A stretch of DNA of 37,351 nucleotides from Sediminibacterium magnilacihabitans. GTDB lineage: Bacteria; Bacteroidota; Bacteroidia; Chitinophagales; Chitinophagaceae. This document shows, one piece after another, positions 8,210-15,297 of this stretch (the stretch's first letter is position 1; each line of letters begins with the position of its first letter). The position numbers and the translations under genes are program-made. The stretch lies in NCBI GenBank assembly GCA_002973575.1, contig PVEQ01000027.1, positions 1-37,351 on the forward strand, read 5' to 3'. The notes beneath the pieces are model-generated. The model was not told the DNA's origin, did not search any database, and worked only from the letters and a program-made list of their open reading frames with translations.

Positions 8210-8617
8210 ATGAAAAAGATCTTCACGTTCTCACTTGCCTTCGCGCTTTTATTAGGTGGCGTACAGGTATTCGCCCAAACAAAAGAAACAGCCAAGGAAA
8301 AGGCTAAAAAAGAAGCAGCTGATAAGAAAAAAGCAGCTGCCGACAAAGCAAAAGCGGAGGCAGATAAAGCCCAGCAAGCTGCCGCTGTAAAAAAGATGGC
8401 GCCTGTTGCAGCCAAGCCTATAACCCCGGCTCCAGCTACCGCCAGGCCAGCTGCCCCTGCCCCGGCACCCAAAGTTGCTACTCCTGCACCCACTGCAAAA
8501 ACAGCCGATAAAGTAGTAGGAACCGATGCAAAAGGGCGCACCATTTACGAAGGACCCCGCGGCGGACATTATTACATCAACAAGAACGGAAACAAAGAAT
8601 ACGTTAAAAAACAATAA
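8210..8617 (+). CDS. small exported Lys/Ala/Pro-rich protein with a C-terminal basic-adaptor-like motif
   Basis: A 135-residue protein. I chose ATG 8210 because it starts a clean signal peptide (MKKIFTFSLAFALLLGG, cleavage after FAQ); the frame is open further upstream, but only into the nuclease gene. Three parts are visible: a charged Lys/Ala/Glu helix (about 23-62) built on KEKAKKEAADKKKAAA-like repeats, a Pro/Ala linker (about 65-102) made of APA/PAP units, and a C-terminal block GRTIYEGPRGGHYYINKNG ending in basic residues. The last block resembles the PBCV-specific basic adaptor domain (GPRGG-YY-N-G-K). The layout suggests a periplasmic or surface protein that spans or binds an anionic polymer through its tail. 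The function is unknown. Confidence 0.8.
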   Translation: MKKIFTFSLAFALLLGGVQVFAQTKETAKEKAKKEAADKKKAAADKAKAEADKAQQAAAVKKMAPVAAKPITPAPATARPAAPAPAPKVATPAPTAKTADKVVGTDAKGRTIYEGPRGGHYYINKNGNKEYVKKQ

Positions 8618-8713
8618 GTGCAACAACGCACTATTCCTACCTAATCATCATCCAATAAACTGCTGCGCATGCTATAACATTGGTACACTATTATTTTACT
8701 AAAACCAATCATC

Positions 8714-8971
8714 ATGTCAGACTTGAAAGATCAACTGGCCGCCAAGGCCAGTGAGTTCAAAAACCAGGCGGCTGAAAAACTGGAAGAACTGAAAAACAAA
8801 TCGGGCGAATTAGGAGCGGAACTAAAACAAAAGGCAGGAGAGATAATGGACCATATCAAATCGGGAGAGATCAAAGACAATTTGTCGCATTTGAAAGAAG
8901 AAGCAGGTGAGAAAATGAATGAACTGAAAGACAAGGCTAAAGGTTTCTGGGATAAACTGACTGGCAAATAA
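8714..8971 (+). CDS. 85-residue protein of 11-residue amphipathic helical repeats (LEA/apolipoprotein-like)
   Basis: No signal peptide and no membrane segment. After MSDLKDQ the sequence divides into seven units of 11 residues (one of 12): LAAKASEFKNQ, AAEKLEELKNK, SGELGAELKQK, AGEIMDHIKSG, EIKDNLSHLKEE, AGEKMNELKDK, AKGFWDKLTGK. Each puts Ala/Gly first and a hydrophobic-basic pair near the end. Period 11 is typical of helices lying on membranes or lipid surfaces and of group 3 LEA desiccation proteins. Composition is highly charged and nearly free of aromatics except the final unit. The gene stands alone between noncoding gaps and ends in a strong hairpin. The biological role is not known; a stress or envelope protein is a guess. 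Confidence 0.8.
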   Translation: MSDLKDQLAAKASEFKNQAAEKLEELKNKSGELGAELKQKAGEIMDHIKSGEIKDNLSHLKEEAGEKMNELKDKAKGFWDKLTGK

Positions 8972-9000
8972 CCCCCGGCAAAATAGCATTGGCATACCCG

Positions 9001-9036
9001 AAAAGAAGGCATATCCTGGATGTGCCTTCTTTTATT
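9001..9036. terminator. bidirectional hairpin terminator
   Basis: AAAAGAAGGCA (9001-9011) and TGCCTTCTTTT (9023-9033) are perfect reverse complements around an 11-nt loop. The A and T ends make it usable on both strands. It follows the 85-residue repeat-helix gene by 30 nt. Confidence 0.88.
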
Positions 9037-9075
9037 TGATGCATATATAAGTTAAGACTTAGCTTGACAATTAAG

Positions 9076-9094
9076 ATTCCCTTAGTGCGGGAAT
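9076..9094. promoter_or_regulatory. short inverted repeat before the TIM-barrel gene
   Basis: ATTCCC (9076-9081) and GGGAAT (9089-9094) form a perfect 6-bp inverted repeat with a 7-nt spacer, 41 nt before the next start codon. A near -7 match, TATTTTTA, lies at 9099-9106, so this could be an operator over the promoter. Short enough to be chance. Confidence 0.25.
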
Positions 9095-9135
9095 AGTCTA
9101 TTTTTAATGCACCTATTCAATTAAACCAACGCATC

Positions 9136-10137
9136 ATGTCATCAAATTCTTCACGCCGGGCATTCCTTTACCAAAGTTCGCTTGCATCTTTGGGCATATT
9201 GGTTACCGGAAAATCTGCCTTTGCGCGTAATTTCTTCCTGTCCAAACCCAACTCATTGATCCGGGGAGTTCAGATCGGAGTAACTACTTATTCATTCAGA
9301 AGCATGCCGGGACATCCGGATAAACTGTTGCAATATTGCATCGAAAGCAATATCAATGCAGTTGAATTAAAGGGTGATGAAGTGGAAGACTATTTAGGCA
9401 AGCCCGTTAACCCGGTAAAAATGCAGCCACGCGTACCCGGACAACCAAAGCAGGAATTGAGTGAAGAGGTCAAAGCCCAACTGAAACAATATAAGGAACA
9501 AGTAGCTGCCTGGCGGGAATCTGTATCAATGGATGGATTCACTGAACTCCGCAAAAAATTTAATGCAGCCGGTGTTTACATTTTTGCGTATAAGCCAAAC
9601 GCATTGGCGGCTGACAATACAGATGGCGAAGTAACTTATGCCATGCGTGCTGCAAAAGCGCTGGGCGCCACTTCGGTATCTGTTGAATTGCCCTCAGATC
9701 CTGCACAAACGAAAAGACTGGGCGAACTGGCCGAAAAAAATAAAGTATATGTTGGCTACCATGCCCACCTGCAGGCATCAGAAACTGCATGGGATACGGC
9801 TTTGGCCCAATCGCCCAATAATACCATCAACCTCGATTGCGGGCATTATATAGCTGCAGGTAACACCAAAGAGAGCCTGCTGTCTTTTATCGAGGCTAAA
9901 CACAAAAAGATTACCAGTATGCACCTCAAAGACCGTAAAAGCAAAGCCAACGGCGGCAAGAACATGTCATGGGGTGAAGGTGATACGCCTTTGAAAGACA
10001 TACTGACTTTGCTGAAAACAAAGAAATATAAAATGCCTGCTACCATCGAACTGGAATATGATATCCCGGCAGGTTCCGATGCAGTAAAAGAAACGAAGAA
10101 GTGCAGGGACTACGCACAGCAGTTACTGGAAGCATAA
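9136..10137 (+). CDS. Tat-type exported sugar phosphate isomerase/epimerase-like TIM-barrel protein
   Basis: A 333-residue protein of the xylose-isomerase-like TIM-barrel superfamily (AP endonuclease 2 group). The N-terminus has a twin-arginine-type signal, SSRRAFLYQSSLASLG, followed by a hydrophobic stretch and an AFA end near residue 30. Barrel motifs include INAVELKGDEVEDYLG (about 75-90), the NLDCGHYIAAG strand, SMHLKDRK and ATIELEYDIP; the acidic and histidine residues in these are the metal ligands of the family. Many Bacteroidota copies are exported and annotated only as isomerase/epimerase, and some relatives are 3-keto-sugar-processing enzymes. The exact reaction cannot be read. It ends in a hairpin shared with the convergent gene. 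Confidence 0.85.
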   Translation: MSSNSSRRAFLYQSSLASLGILVTGKSAFARNFFLSKPNSLIRGVQIGVTTYSFRSMPGHPDKLLQYCIESNINAVELKGDEVEDYLGKPVNPVKMQPRVPGQPKQELSEEVKAQLKQYKEQVAAWRESVSMDGFTELRKKFNAAGVYIFAYKPNALAADNTDGEVTYAMRAAKALGATSVSVELPSDPAQTKRLGELAEKNKVYVGYHAHLQASETAWDTALAQSPNNTINLDCGHYIAAGNTKESLLSFIEAKHKKITSMHLKDRKSKANGGKNMSWGEGDTPLKDILTLLKTKKYKMPATIELEYDIPAGSDAVKETKKCRDYAQQLLEA

Positions 10138-10141
10138 AATG

Positions 10142-10177
10142 AAAAGCCCCGTTAGGAATGAACTAGCGGGGCTTTTT
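10142..10177. terminator. bidirectional terminator between convergent genes
   Basis: AAAAGCCCCG (10142-10151) pairs with CGGGGCTTTT (10167-10176), with inner TAG/CTA bases extending the stem. The right arm also contains the stop codon (10163-10165) and start of the 3' end of the minus-strand SnoaL-like gene, so part of this hairpin is coding on that strand. Confidence 0.9.
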
Positions 10178-10591
10178 ATCTCTCTTTAACACCACTTGCA
10201 TGGTATTAAAATCGATTGGAGAAGAAGTGTGCTGGTGAATGATTTTCCAGGTCAGCCCTTTCTTTACAGCTACCCATGTAAGACGGTTCTCCAGGTAGCG
10301 AAGCGCTTCTCCCTGTTCCGAAGTTGCAGTAAATTTTGCTATTGCAGTAATAAGCGCCAATTCCCCCTTTTCTGTAATTTCAATATCGCTGAAAGTTACC
10401 ACATCTTTATCCGCACCTAGCGCGTCAAACCAATCCTTTGCCACTTCACGCCAGGCCGTAATGCCGTCGTATCGCCATTCCTGCCACATATCAAAGACGC
10501 GTATGTTCTCGTCGAAAATGGAAGTGTAAGCAGCTGCATCTTTATGTAAAACTGCTGTTGCATAAGCTTCCAGCAAATATTCCGGCCTCAT
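10163..10591 (-). CDS. SnoaL/NTF2-like (DUF4440-type) protein
   Basis: A 142-residue single-domain protein with the NTF2-like pattern: an N-terminal helix with EAYATAVLHKDAAAYTSIF, a strand DENIRVFD, a WRYDGITAWREVAKDWFD helix, then beta strands TFSDIEITEKGELALITA and NRLTWVAVKKGLTWKIIHQH ending in HTSSPI. That final W-x-I-x-H-x-H-x-S is typical of the SgcJ/EcaC and DUF4440 group. Members are small enzymes or binding proteins; the function here is unknown. No signal peptide. It is convergent with the TIM-barrel gene, and its last five codons lie in the shared terminator stem. Confidence 0.8.
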   Translation of the reverse strand: MRPEYLLEAYATAVLHKDAAAYTSIFDENIRVFDMWQEWRYDGITAWREVAKDWFDALGADKDVVTFSDIEITEKGELALITAIAKFTATSEQGEALRYLENRLTWVAVKKGLTWKIIHQHTSSPIDFNTMQVVLKRDKKPR

Positions 10592-10642
10592 CGTTTTTTA
10601 CTAAATATATAAAAAGATGAAATGAGGATGTTAGGTTCCGGG

Positions 10643-10685
10643 AAATAAAAAACCGGAAAAGCAATAGAAATTTATGCTTTTCCGG
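10643..10685 (-). terminator. terminator of tRNA-Glu
   Basis: Read on the minus strand, CCGGAAAAGCA (10685-10675) and TGCTTTTCCGG (10663-10653) form a perfect 11-bp stem followed by a T-run (10652-10643). It starts 6 nt after the tRNA 3' end. Confidence 0.9.
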
Positions 10686-10690
10686 TGGTG

Positions 10691-10762
10691 TAGCCCGTAC
10701 GGGAATCGAACCCGTCTTTCCTCCGTGAAAGGGAGATGTCCTAGCCGATAGACGAACGGGCC
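10691..10762 (-). tRNA. tRNA-Glu (anticodon UUC)
   Basis: Seventy-two bases fold as a complete cloverleaf. The acceptor stem pairs GGCCCGT with ACGGGCT (first pair G-U), the discriminator is A, the anticodon stem-loop is TCTCC-CTTTCAC-GGAGG with anticodon TTC (plus-strand 10727-10729), and the T arm is ACGGG-TTCGATT-CCCGT. CCA is not encoded. It has a consensus promoter 23 nt upstream and a strong hairpin just downstream, so it is a single-gene transcription unit. Confidence 0.96.
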
Positions 10763-10784
10763 GTCTATTTTTTCAATCGGGACG

Positions 10785-10815
10785 CAAAAATAGGATGGGA
10801 CGGGGGTATAACAAA
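10785..10815 (-). promoter_or_regulatory. consensus Bacteroidota promoter of tRNA-Glu
   Basis: On the minus strand TTTG (10815-10812) is followed by exactly 19 nt and then TATTTTTG (10792-10785). Both boxes match the -33/-7 consensus. Transcription would start near 10780, giving a leader of under 20 nt before the tRNA. Confidence 0.82.
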
Positions 10816-10870
10816 ATTTTTTTTTGCCTACCACATTTGGATCCCGGTTGCATTAATTAATTTTAAAGAC

Positions 10871-10900
10871 TTTCTCAATCCCGATAATCACGTAAATTCG
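10871..10900 (+). promoter_or_regulatory. possible gapA promoter
   Basis: TTTC (10871-10874), an 18-nt spacer and TAAATTCG (10893-10900) each differ by one base from the Bacteroidota boxes. The position, 44 nt before the gapA start, is suitable. The weak match makes this tentative. Confidence 0.35.
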
Positions 10901-10943
10901 CATCTCATTTTAGCATTTATACCAATCATTAAACCAATTATTC

Positions 10944-11957
10944 ATGAGTACAGTTAAAGTTGCCATTAACGGATTCGGGCGTATCGGCCGTTTGGTGTTT
11001 CGCCAAATCTATAATATGAAAGGAATCGAAGTGGTTGCTATCAACGATCTGACAAGTCCCAAAGTATTAGCTCATTTATTGAAATACGACAGTGCGCAAG
11101 GCCGTTTTGATGCTACCGTTACTTCTACAGAAGACGCCATCGTAGTAAACGGTGAAACCGTAAAAATATACGCACAGAGAGATCCCGCACAAATTCCCTG
11201 GGGTTCACATGGTGTAGACGTGGTGATTGAGTCAACCGGATTTTTTACCGATAAAGCCAAAGCGGAAGCACACCTCACAGCCGGCGCCAAGCGCGTAGTG
11301 ATCTCTGCCCCCGCTACCGGTGACCTGAAAACCGTAGTATTCAACGTAAACCACAATATCCTCGACGGCAGCGAAACCATCATTTCCTGCGCATCCTGTA
11401 CTACCAACTGCCTGGCGCCGATGGCCAAAGTAATGAACGACCAGTATGGCATCGTGGCTGGTTTCATGACTACCATCCACGCTTATACCAACGACCAGAA
11501 TACCCTCGATGCACCCCACGCAAAAGGCGACCTGCGCCGCGCAAGGGCTGCAGCAGCCAATATCGTTCCCAACAGTACCGGAGCGGCTAAAGCCATCGGA
11601 CTGGTACTGCCCGAACTGAAAGGTAAACTCGACGGAGCTGCGCAGCGTGTGCCTACCATCACGGGTTCACTCACAGAACTGACTACCATCCTCAGTAAAA
11701 AAGTAACGGCCGAAGAAGTAAATGCCGCTATGAAAGCCGCCAGCAACGAAAGCTTCGGTTATACTGAAGACGAGATCGTTAGCTCGGATGTGATTGGTAT
11801 GCACTTCGGTTCTTTGTACGATGGTACACAAACCAAAGTGATCACCGTTGGCGATACACAACTGGTGAAGACCGTTAGCTGGTACGATAACGAAATGAGT
11901 TATGTAAGTCAGCTGGTGCGTACTGTTAAGTATTTCGCCGGTCTGATCAGCAAATAA
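10944..11957 (+). CDS. gapA: type I glyceraldehyde-3-phosphate dehydrogenase
   Basis: A 337-residue cytoplasmic glycolytic enzyme that oxidises glyceraldehyde-3-phosphate to 1,3-bisphosphoglycerate with NAD. The Rossmann opening is [11 protein letters not shown] (residues 6-16) and the acidic residue in VVAINDLT near 34 supports NAD use. The active site reads [12 protein letters not shown] with Cys152 as nucleophile, followed by [10 protein letters not shown] with the catalytic His, and [10 protein letters not shown] for phosphate binding. The end, [16 protein letters not shown], is typical of the family. Length is normal. A hairpin terminator separates it from pgk, so the two neighbours may be transcribed separately or with attenuation. 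Confidence 0.97.
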   Translation: MSTVKVAINGFGRIGRLVFRQIYNMKGIEVVAINDLTSPKVLAHLLKYDSAQGRFDATVTSTEDAIVVNGETVKIYAQRDPAQIPWGSHGVDVVIESTGFFTDKAKAEAHLTAGAKRVVISAPATGDLKTVVFNVNHNILDGSETIISCASCTTNCLAPMAKVMNDQYGIVAGFMTTIHAYTNDQNTLDAPHAKGDLRRARAAAANIVPNSTGAAKAIGLVLPELKGKLDGAAQRVPTITGSLTELTTILSKKVTAEEVNAAMKAASNESFGYTEDEIVSSDVIGMHFGSLYDGTQTKVITVGDTQLVKTVSWYDNEMSYVSQLVRTVKYFAGLISK

Positions 11958-11971
11958 AAAAGACAAGAAAA

Positions 11972-12004
11972 AAAAATGCCGGACGCTGATCCGGCATTTT
12001 TAGT
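11972..12004. terminator. hairpin terminator between gapA and pgk
   Basis: AAAAATGCCGGA (11972-11983) and TCCGGCATTTTT (11990-12001) form a perfect 12-bp stem with a 6-nt CGCTGA loop. The A/T ends make it bidirectional in form. It begins 14 nt after the gapA stop and ends 30 nt before the chosen pgk start. Confidence 0.9.
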
Positions 12005-12031
12005 TTGCATACACTATTAATAAACACTACC

Positions 12032-13243
12032 ATGAGCCGTTTTACCCATCACTCTTTCGCCGGACAAAAAGCGTTGATCCGCGTAGATTTCAATGTACCC
12101 CTGAACGCCAATTTCGAGATCACCGATGATACGAGGATAAGGGCCACCATTCCCACCATCCAAAAAATATTGAACGATGGCGGAAGCGTGATCTTAATGA
12201 GTCACCTCGGACGCCCGAAAGACGGCCCTACAGAAAAATATTCGCTGAAGCACCTGGTTGCTCATTTACAAGGATTATTGAGCAAAGCCACAGGCCACGC
12301 GGTACCTGTTCATTTTGCAGATGATTGTATTGGCGAAAGCGCTATACACGCTGCCGCAGCGCTGAAGCCCGGCGAAGTGTTGCTGCTCGAGAACCTCCGC
12401 TTTTACAAAGAGGAAGAAAAAGGCGATCCTGCCTTTGCAGAAAAATTGAGCAAACTGGGTGATGTATACGTGAATGATGCATTCGGTACCGCACACAGGG
12501 CGCATGCTTCCACAGCCGTGATCGCGCAATTCTTTCCTGCCGATAAAAAAATGTTCGGACTGGTGATGGAAGGTGAAGTGTCCAGCGCGGAGAAAGTATT
12601 GCACCAGGCATCCAAACCCTTTACGGCCATCATTGGCGGAGCGAAAGTGAGCGATAAGATATTGATCCTGGAGAACCTCCTGGAGCGCGCTACAGACATC
12701 ATCATCGGAGGCGGCATGGCCTATACTTTCATGAAAGCGCAGGGAGGAAATATCGGTAACTCACTCTGCGAGGAAGACCGCCTGCAAACGGCGCTCGACC
12801 TGCTGAAGAAAGCCGAAGAAAAAGGCGTATGCATTCACCTGCCATCCGATTCTGTGATCGCCGATAAATTTGCAGCCGATGCCAATACTTCCACCGCTCC
12901 CAGCAACCAGATCCCCGATGGCTGGATGGGATTGGATATCGCAGAAAATGCCTGTGAGCAATTCAGCAACTGCATCAAACGTTCAAAGACCATTTTGTGG
13001 AACGGACCCATGGGTGTATTTGAAATGGAAAAGTTCCAGCATGGTACCAAAACCATTGCTACTGCAGTGGCAAACGCAACACAGAATGGCGCTTTCTCAC
13101 TGGTAGGCGGAGGCGATAGTGTGGCCGCCGTGAACCAGTTTGGCTTTACAGATAAAGTAAGCTATGTATCTACAGGAGGCGGCGCCCTGCTGGAATATTT
13201 TGAGGGAAAAGTACTCCCGGGAATAGCGGCGATAAAACAATGA
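12032..13243 (+). CDS. pgk: phosphoglycerate kinase
   Basis: A 403-residue enzyme that transfers phosphate from 1,3-bisphosphoglycerate to ADP. I chose ATG 12032 ([20 protein letters not shown]) because an upstream in-frame ATG at 12005 abuts the gapA terminator and adds nine residues unlike the family. Signature blocks are RVDFNVPL near 20, [44 protein letters not shown], the GGAKVSDKI hinge region, [13 protein letters not shown], and the C-terminal nucleotide site WNGPMGVFE and GGGDSVAAV. It follows gapA, the usual glycolytic pairing. Confidence 0.96.
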   Translation: MSRFTHHSFAGQKALIRVDFNVPLNANFEITDDTRIRATIPTIQKILNDGGSVILMSHLGRPKDGPTEKYSLKHLVAHLQGLLSKATGHAVPVHFADDCIGESAIHAAAALKPGEVLLLENLRFYKEEEKGDPAFAEKLSKLGDVYVNDAFGTAHRAHASTAVIAQFFPADKKMFGLVMEGEVSSAEKVLHQASKPFTAIIGGAKVSDKILILENLLERATDIIIGGGMAYTFMKAQGGNIGNSLCEEDRLQTALDLLKKAEEKGVCIHLPSDSVIADKFAADANTSTAPSNQIPDGWMGLDIAENACEQFSNCIKRSKTILWNGPMGVFEMEKFQHGTKTIATAVANATQNGAFSLVGGGDSVAAVNQFGFTDKVSYVSTGGGALLEYFEGKVLPGIAAIKQ

Positions 13244-13347
13244 TAATTCGACAATTCGGCAATTTGTCAATGTGCCAATGAAATGATCTTATGGCCGAAT
13301 ATCACTTTTTCATTGTCGAATTGTCAAATTATCGAATTACCGAATTG
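13244..13347. repeat. imperfect inverted repeat built from octamers
   Basis: The left arm (about 13244-13284) is a run of 8-nt units, AATTCGAC, AATTCGGC, AATTTGTC, AATGTGCC, AATGAAAT. The right arm (about 13306-13347) is its imperfect reverse complement, with about three quarters of positions pairing over 40 nt and a 22-nt centre. It fills the gap between the pgk stop and the LemA gene. It could fold as a long hairpin at the 3' end of pgk mRNA or be a dispersed REP-like element. No transposase is near it. Confidence 0.75.
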
Positions 13348-13382
13348 TATAAAAGCGTAATTTCAAAACAAAATCAAGTCAA

Positions 13383-13973
13383 ATGAGTACAAAAAGTCTT
13401 ACCCTGATTGTTATAGCAGCATTGGTATTGATACTGGGCGGATGCGGCTGTCGCGGTTACAATGGCCTGGTAGTTCAGGATGAAACCGTGAATAAAGCAT
13501 GGAATAACGTACAAAGCGATTACCAGCGTCGTGCCGACCTGATCCCTAACCTGGTGAATACAGTAAAAGGAGAAGCCAATTTTGAGCAGACCACTTTGCA
13601 GAATGTGATACAGGCCAGGGCCAGCGCTACACAGATAAAAGTAGATCCTAAAGACCTCACTCCTGAAAAATTACAACAGTTCCAACAAGCACAAGGTCAA
13701 CTTTCACAAGCCCTCGGACGTTTGCTGATGGTGAGTGAGAATTATCCCAACCTGCGCGCCAATGATGCATTCCGTGGATTACAGGCGCAACTGGAAGGAA
13801 CCGAGAACAGAATCAAAGTATCCCGCAACGATTTCAACCAGGCAGTGGCCGATTACAATGTGAAAGCCCGTTCTTTCCCTATGAATATCTTGGCCGGTAT
13901 GTTTGGCTTTAAAACCAAGGAAGGATTCAAGGCAGAAGCCGGTGCAGAAAAAGCGCCTGAAGTAAAATTCTAA
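13383..13973 (+). CDS. lemA: LemA-family membrane protein
   Basis: A 196-residue LemA-family protein. It has an N-terminal hydrophobic segment (LTLIVIAALVLILGGCG, about 6-22) with a possible lipobox at LGGC, so it is either a lipoprotein or a signal-anchored protein. The family core follows: YNGLVVQDETVNKAWNNVQ, DYQRRADLIPNLVNTVKG, then long helices and the ENRIKVSRNDFNQAVADYN and RSFPMNILAGMFGF blocks near the C-terminus. LemA proteins form a helical bundle outside the inner membrane and are often encoded with TPM-domain proteins, as here, where two follow. The cellular role is not established. Confidence 0.94.
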   Translation: MSTKSLTLIVIAALVLILGGCGCRGYNGLVVQDETVNKAWNNVQSDYQRRADLIPNLVNTVKGEANFEQTTLQNVIQARASATQIKVDPKDLTPEKLQQFQQAQGQLSQALGRLLMVSENYPNLRANDAFRGLQAQLEGTENRIKVSRNDFNQAVADYNVKARSFPMNILAGMFGFKTKEGFKAEAGAEKAPEVKF

Positions 13974-13982
13974 CCGTGATAC

Positions 13983-14444
13983 ATGTTGCGATTATTCAGT
14001 AAAAGACCCGACCGTTATTTTTCTGCCGAAGAGAAGCAGCGCATCGTTGCAGCCATCCAGCATGCAGAACGCAGGACCAGTGGCGAACTGCGGGTATTCA
14101 TCGAAAGCCGCTGCCGTTTTGTTGACCCTTTACGGAGGGCGCATGAAATATTCGGCGGACTGAAAATGCACGAGACGGCGGCGCGTAATGCTGTGCTGGT
14201 CTATATTGCCATGAAAGACCGGCAACTGGCGGTCTTCGGCGATGAAGGCATCCACCAGCGCGTGGGGTCTGCTTTCTGGAACCAGGAAGTACAACAAATG
14301 CTGCAGCATTTTAATAAGAACAACTACACAGAAGGCATCGTTCAGATCGTTACGGAAATAGGAGAAGCGCTCGCGCAGCATTTCCCTTATGATGAACAAA
14401 CAGACAAGAACGAATTGCCCGACGATATTGTATTCGGAAAATAA
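13983..14444 (+). CDS. TPM-domain protein without signal peptide
   Basis: A 153-residue TPM-domain (YgcG/Psb32-type) protein. The fold is read from FSAEEKQRIVAAIQHAERRTSGELRVFIE (residue 14 onward; strand ends with acidic SGELRV), HETAARNAVLVYIAMKDRQLAVFGDEGIHQRVG and a C-terminal helical VQIVTEIGEALAQHF. There is no N-terminal signal and no membrane helix, unlike the TPM protein that follows, so this copy is cytoplasmic or peripheral. It starts 10 nt after the lemA stop, so both are probably on one mRNA. A hairpin lies directly after it. TPM domains may be phosphatase-like or chaperone-like; activity here is unknown. Confidence 0.88.
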   Translation: MLRLFSKRPDRYFSAEEKQRIVAAIQHAERRTSGELRVFIESRCRFVDPLRRAHEIFGGLKMHETAARNAVLVYIAMKDRQLAVFGDEGIHQRVGSAFWNQEVQQMLQHFNKNNYTEGIVQIVTEIGEALAQHFPYDEQTDKNELPDDIVFGK

Positions 14445-14446
14445 AT

Positions 14447-14483
14447 AAGAGTCCCGCCGGCTTGTGCAGGCGGGGCTCTTTAA
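14447..14483 (+). terminator. hairpin inside the lemA-TPM gene set
   Basis: AAGAGTCCCGCC (14447-14458) and GGCGGGGCTCTT (14469-14480) form a 12-bp stem with one T-G pair. The downstream T-run is very short (TTTAAC), so it may be a partial terminator or an RNA-stabilising hairpin that lowers expression of the second TPM gene. Confidence 0.7.
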
Positions 14484-14492
14484 CGAACAACC

Positions 14493-15269
14493 ATGAAGCG
14501 GATCGTATTTTTACTCCTGGCGGTATTGGGGATGCATACCCTGATGGCGCAGAACATACTTCCTAAACCCAACCCGCCGAGGCTGGTGAACGATGCTGCC
14601 GGTGTGTTGTCGCCTGAACAGCGCGATATACTGGAGCAAAAACTGGTGGCGCTGGATGATAGCAGCTCCAACCAGATCGCTGTGGTGTTGGTTAAAACAC
14701 TGAGCGATTACCCAATAGAAGATTACGCCGTAAAACTTTTCCGTGATTGGGGCATCGGCAATAAGAAAACCAATAATGGGGTATTGCTGATTGCAGCCAT
14801 CGACGATCACAAAGTACGTATTGAAGTAGGATATGGTCTGGAAGGCGCTATCCCGGATATCGTTAGCGCCAGCATCATCCGCAATGATATCGCTCCCAAT
14901 TTCCGCGATGGTAATTATTACCGCGGCATCGACCAGGCCACCAACTCCATTGCCAAAGCAGCAGTGGGCGAATACAAAGTAAAACGCGAACGGCAGGGCA
15001 GTGGTGGCAGCAGCGCTAAATCGATCTTTACATTCATCATCATACTGGTAGTGGTATTGGTAATACTGGGCCGTGGCGGCGGAGGTGGCGGTGGTATGGT
15101 GAGCCGGCGCGGTTATGGCGATATTGCACAAACTATTTTCTGGACATCCCTCCTGAGCGGCGGCGGTCGCGGTGGCGGAGGCTGGGGTGGTGGTGACAGC
15201 GGCGGTGGCGGCTTCGGCGGTTTCGGCGGCGGAAGCAGTGGCGGCGGCGGCGCCAGCGGTGGCTGGTAA
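14493..15269 (+). CDS. exported TPM-domain protein with glycine-rich tail (YgcG family)
   Basis: A 258-residue protein in the usual YgcG layout. A signal peptide (1-19, ending LMAQ) is followed by a TPM domain (about 28-165) with NDAAGVLSPEQRDILEQKL, SSNQIAVVLVKTL, FRDWGIGNKKTNNGVLLIA, VRIEVGYGLEGAIPD and YYRGIDQA. One membrane helix follows (IFTFIIILVVVLVILG, about 175-190), and then a tail made mostly of Gly, Ser, Trp and Phe. The TPM domain would lie outside the cytoplasmic membrane. It belongs to the LemA set upstream and stops 28 nt before the S9 peptidase start. The tail gives a long open antisense frame that is not a gene. Confidence 0.93.
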   Translation: MKRIVFLLLAVLGMHTLMAQNILPKPNPPRLVNDAAGVLSPEQRDILEQKLVALDDSSSNQIAVVLVKTLSDYPIEDYAVKLFRDWGIGNKKTNNGVLLIAAIDDHKVRIEVGYGLEGAIPDIVSASIIRNDIAPNFRDGNYYRGIDQATNSIAKAAVGEYKVKRERQGSGGSSAKSIFTFIIILVVVLVILGRGGGGGGGMVSRRGYGDIAQTIFWTSLLSGGGRGGGGWGGGDSGGGGFGGFGGGSSGGGGASGGW

Positions 15270-15297
15270 TTTTTTCAATGAACTAAGATTGCTTGCT

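Noticed and set aside
10631..10834. 67-codon antisense frame across the tRNA-Glu locus
   Set aside because: It spans the tRNA, its terminator and its promoter; codon pattern is not protein-like.
13244..13347. Inverted repeat as the ends of an insertion sequence
   Set aside because: The arms are only about 20 nt apart, with no transposase or target-site duplication.
15172..15297. Extended N-terminus for the S9 peptidase
   Set aside because: It overlaps the Gly-rich tail of the preceding gene; a good signal peptide starts at 15298.
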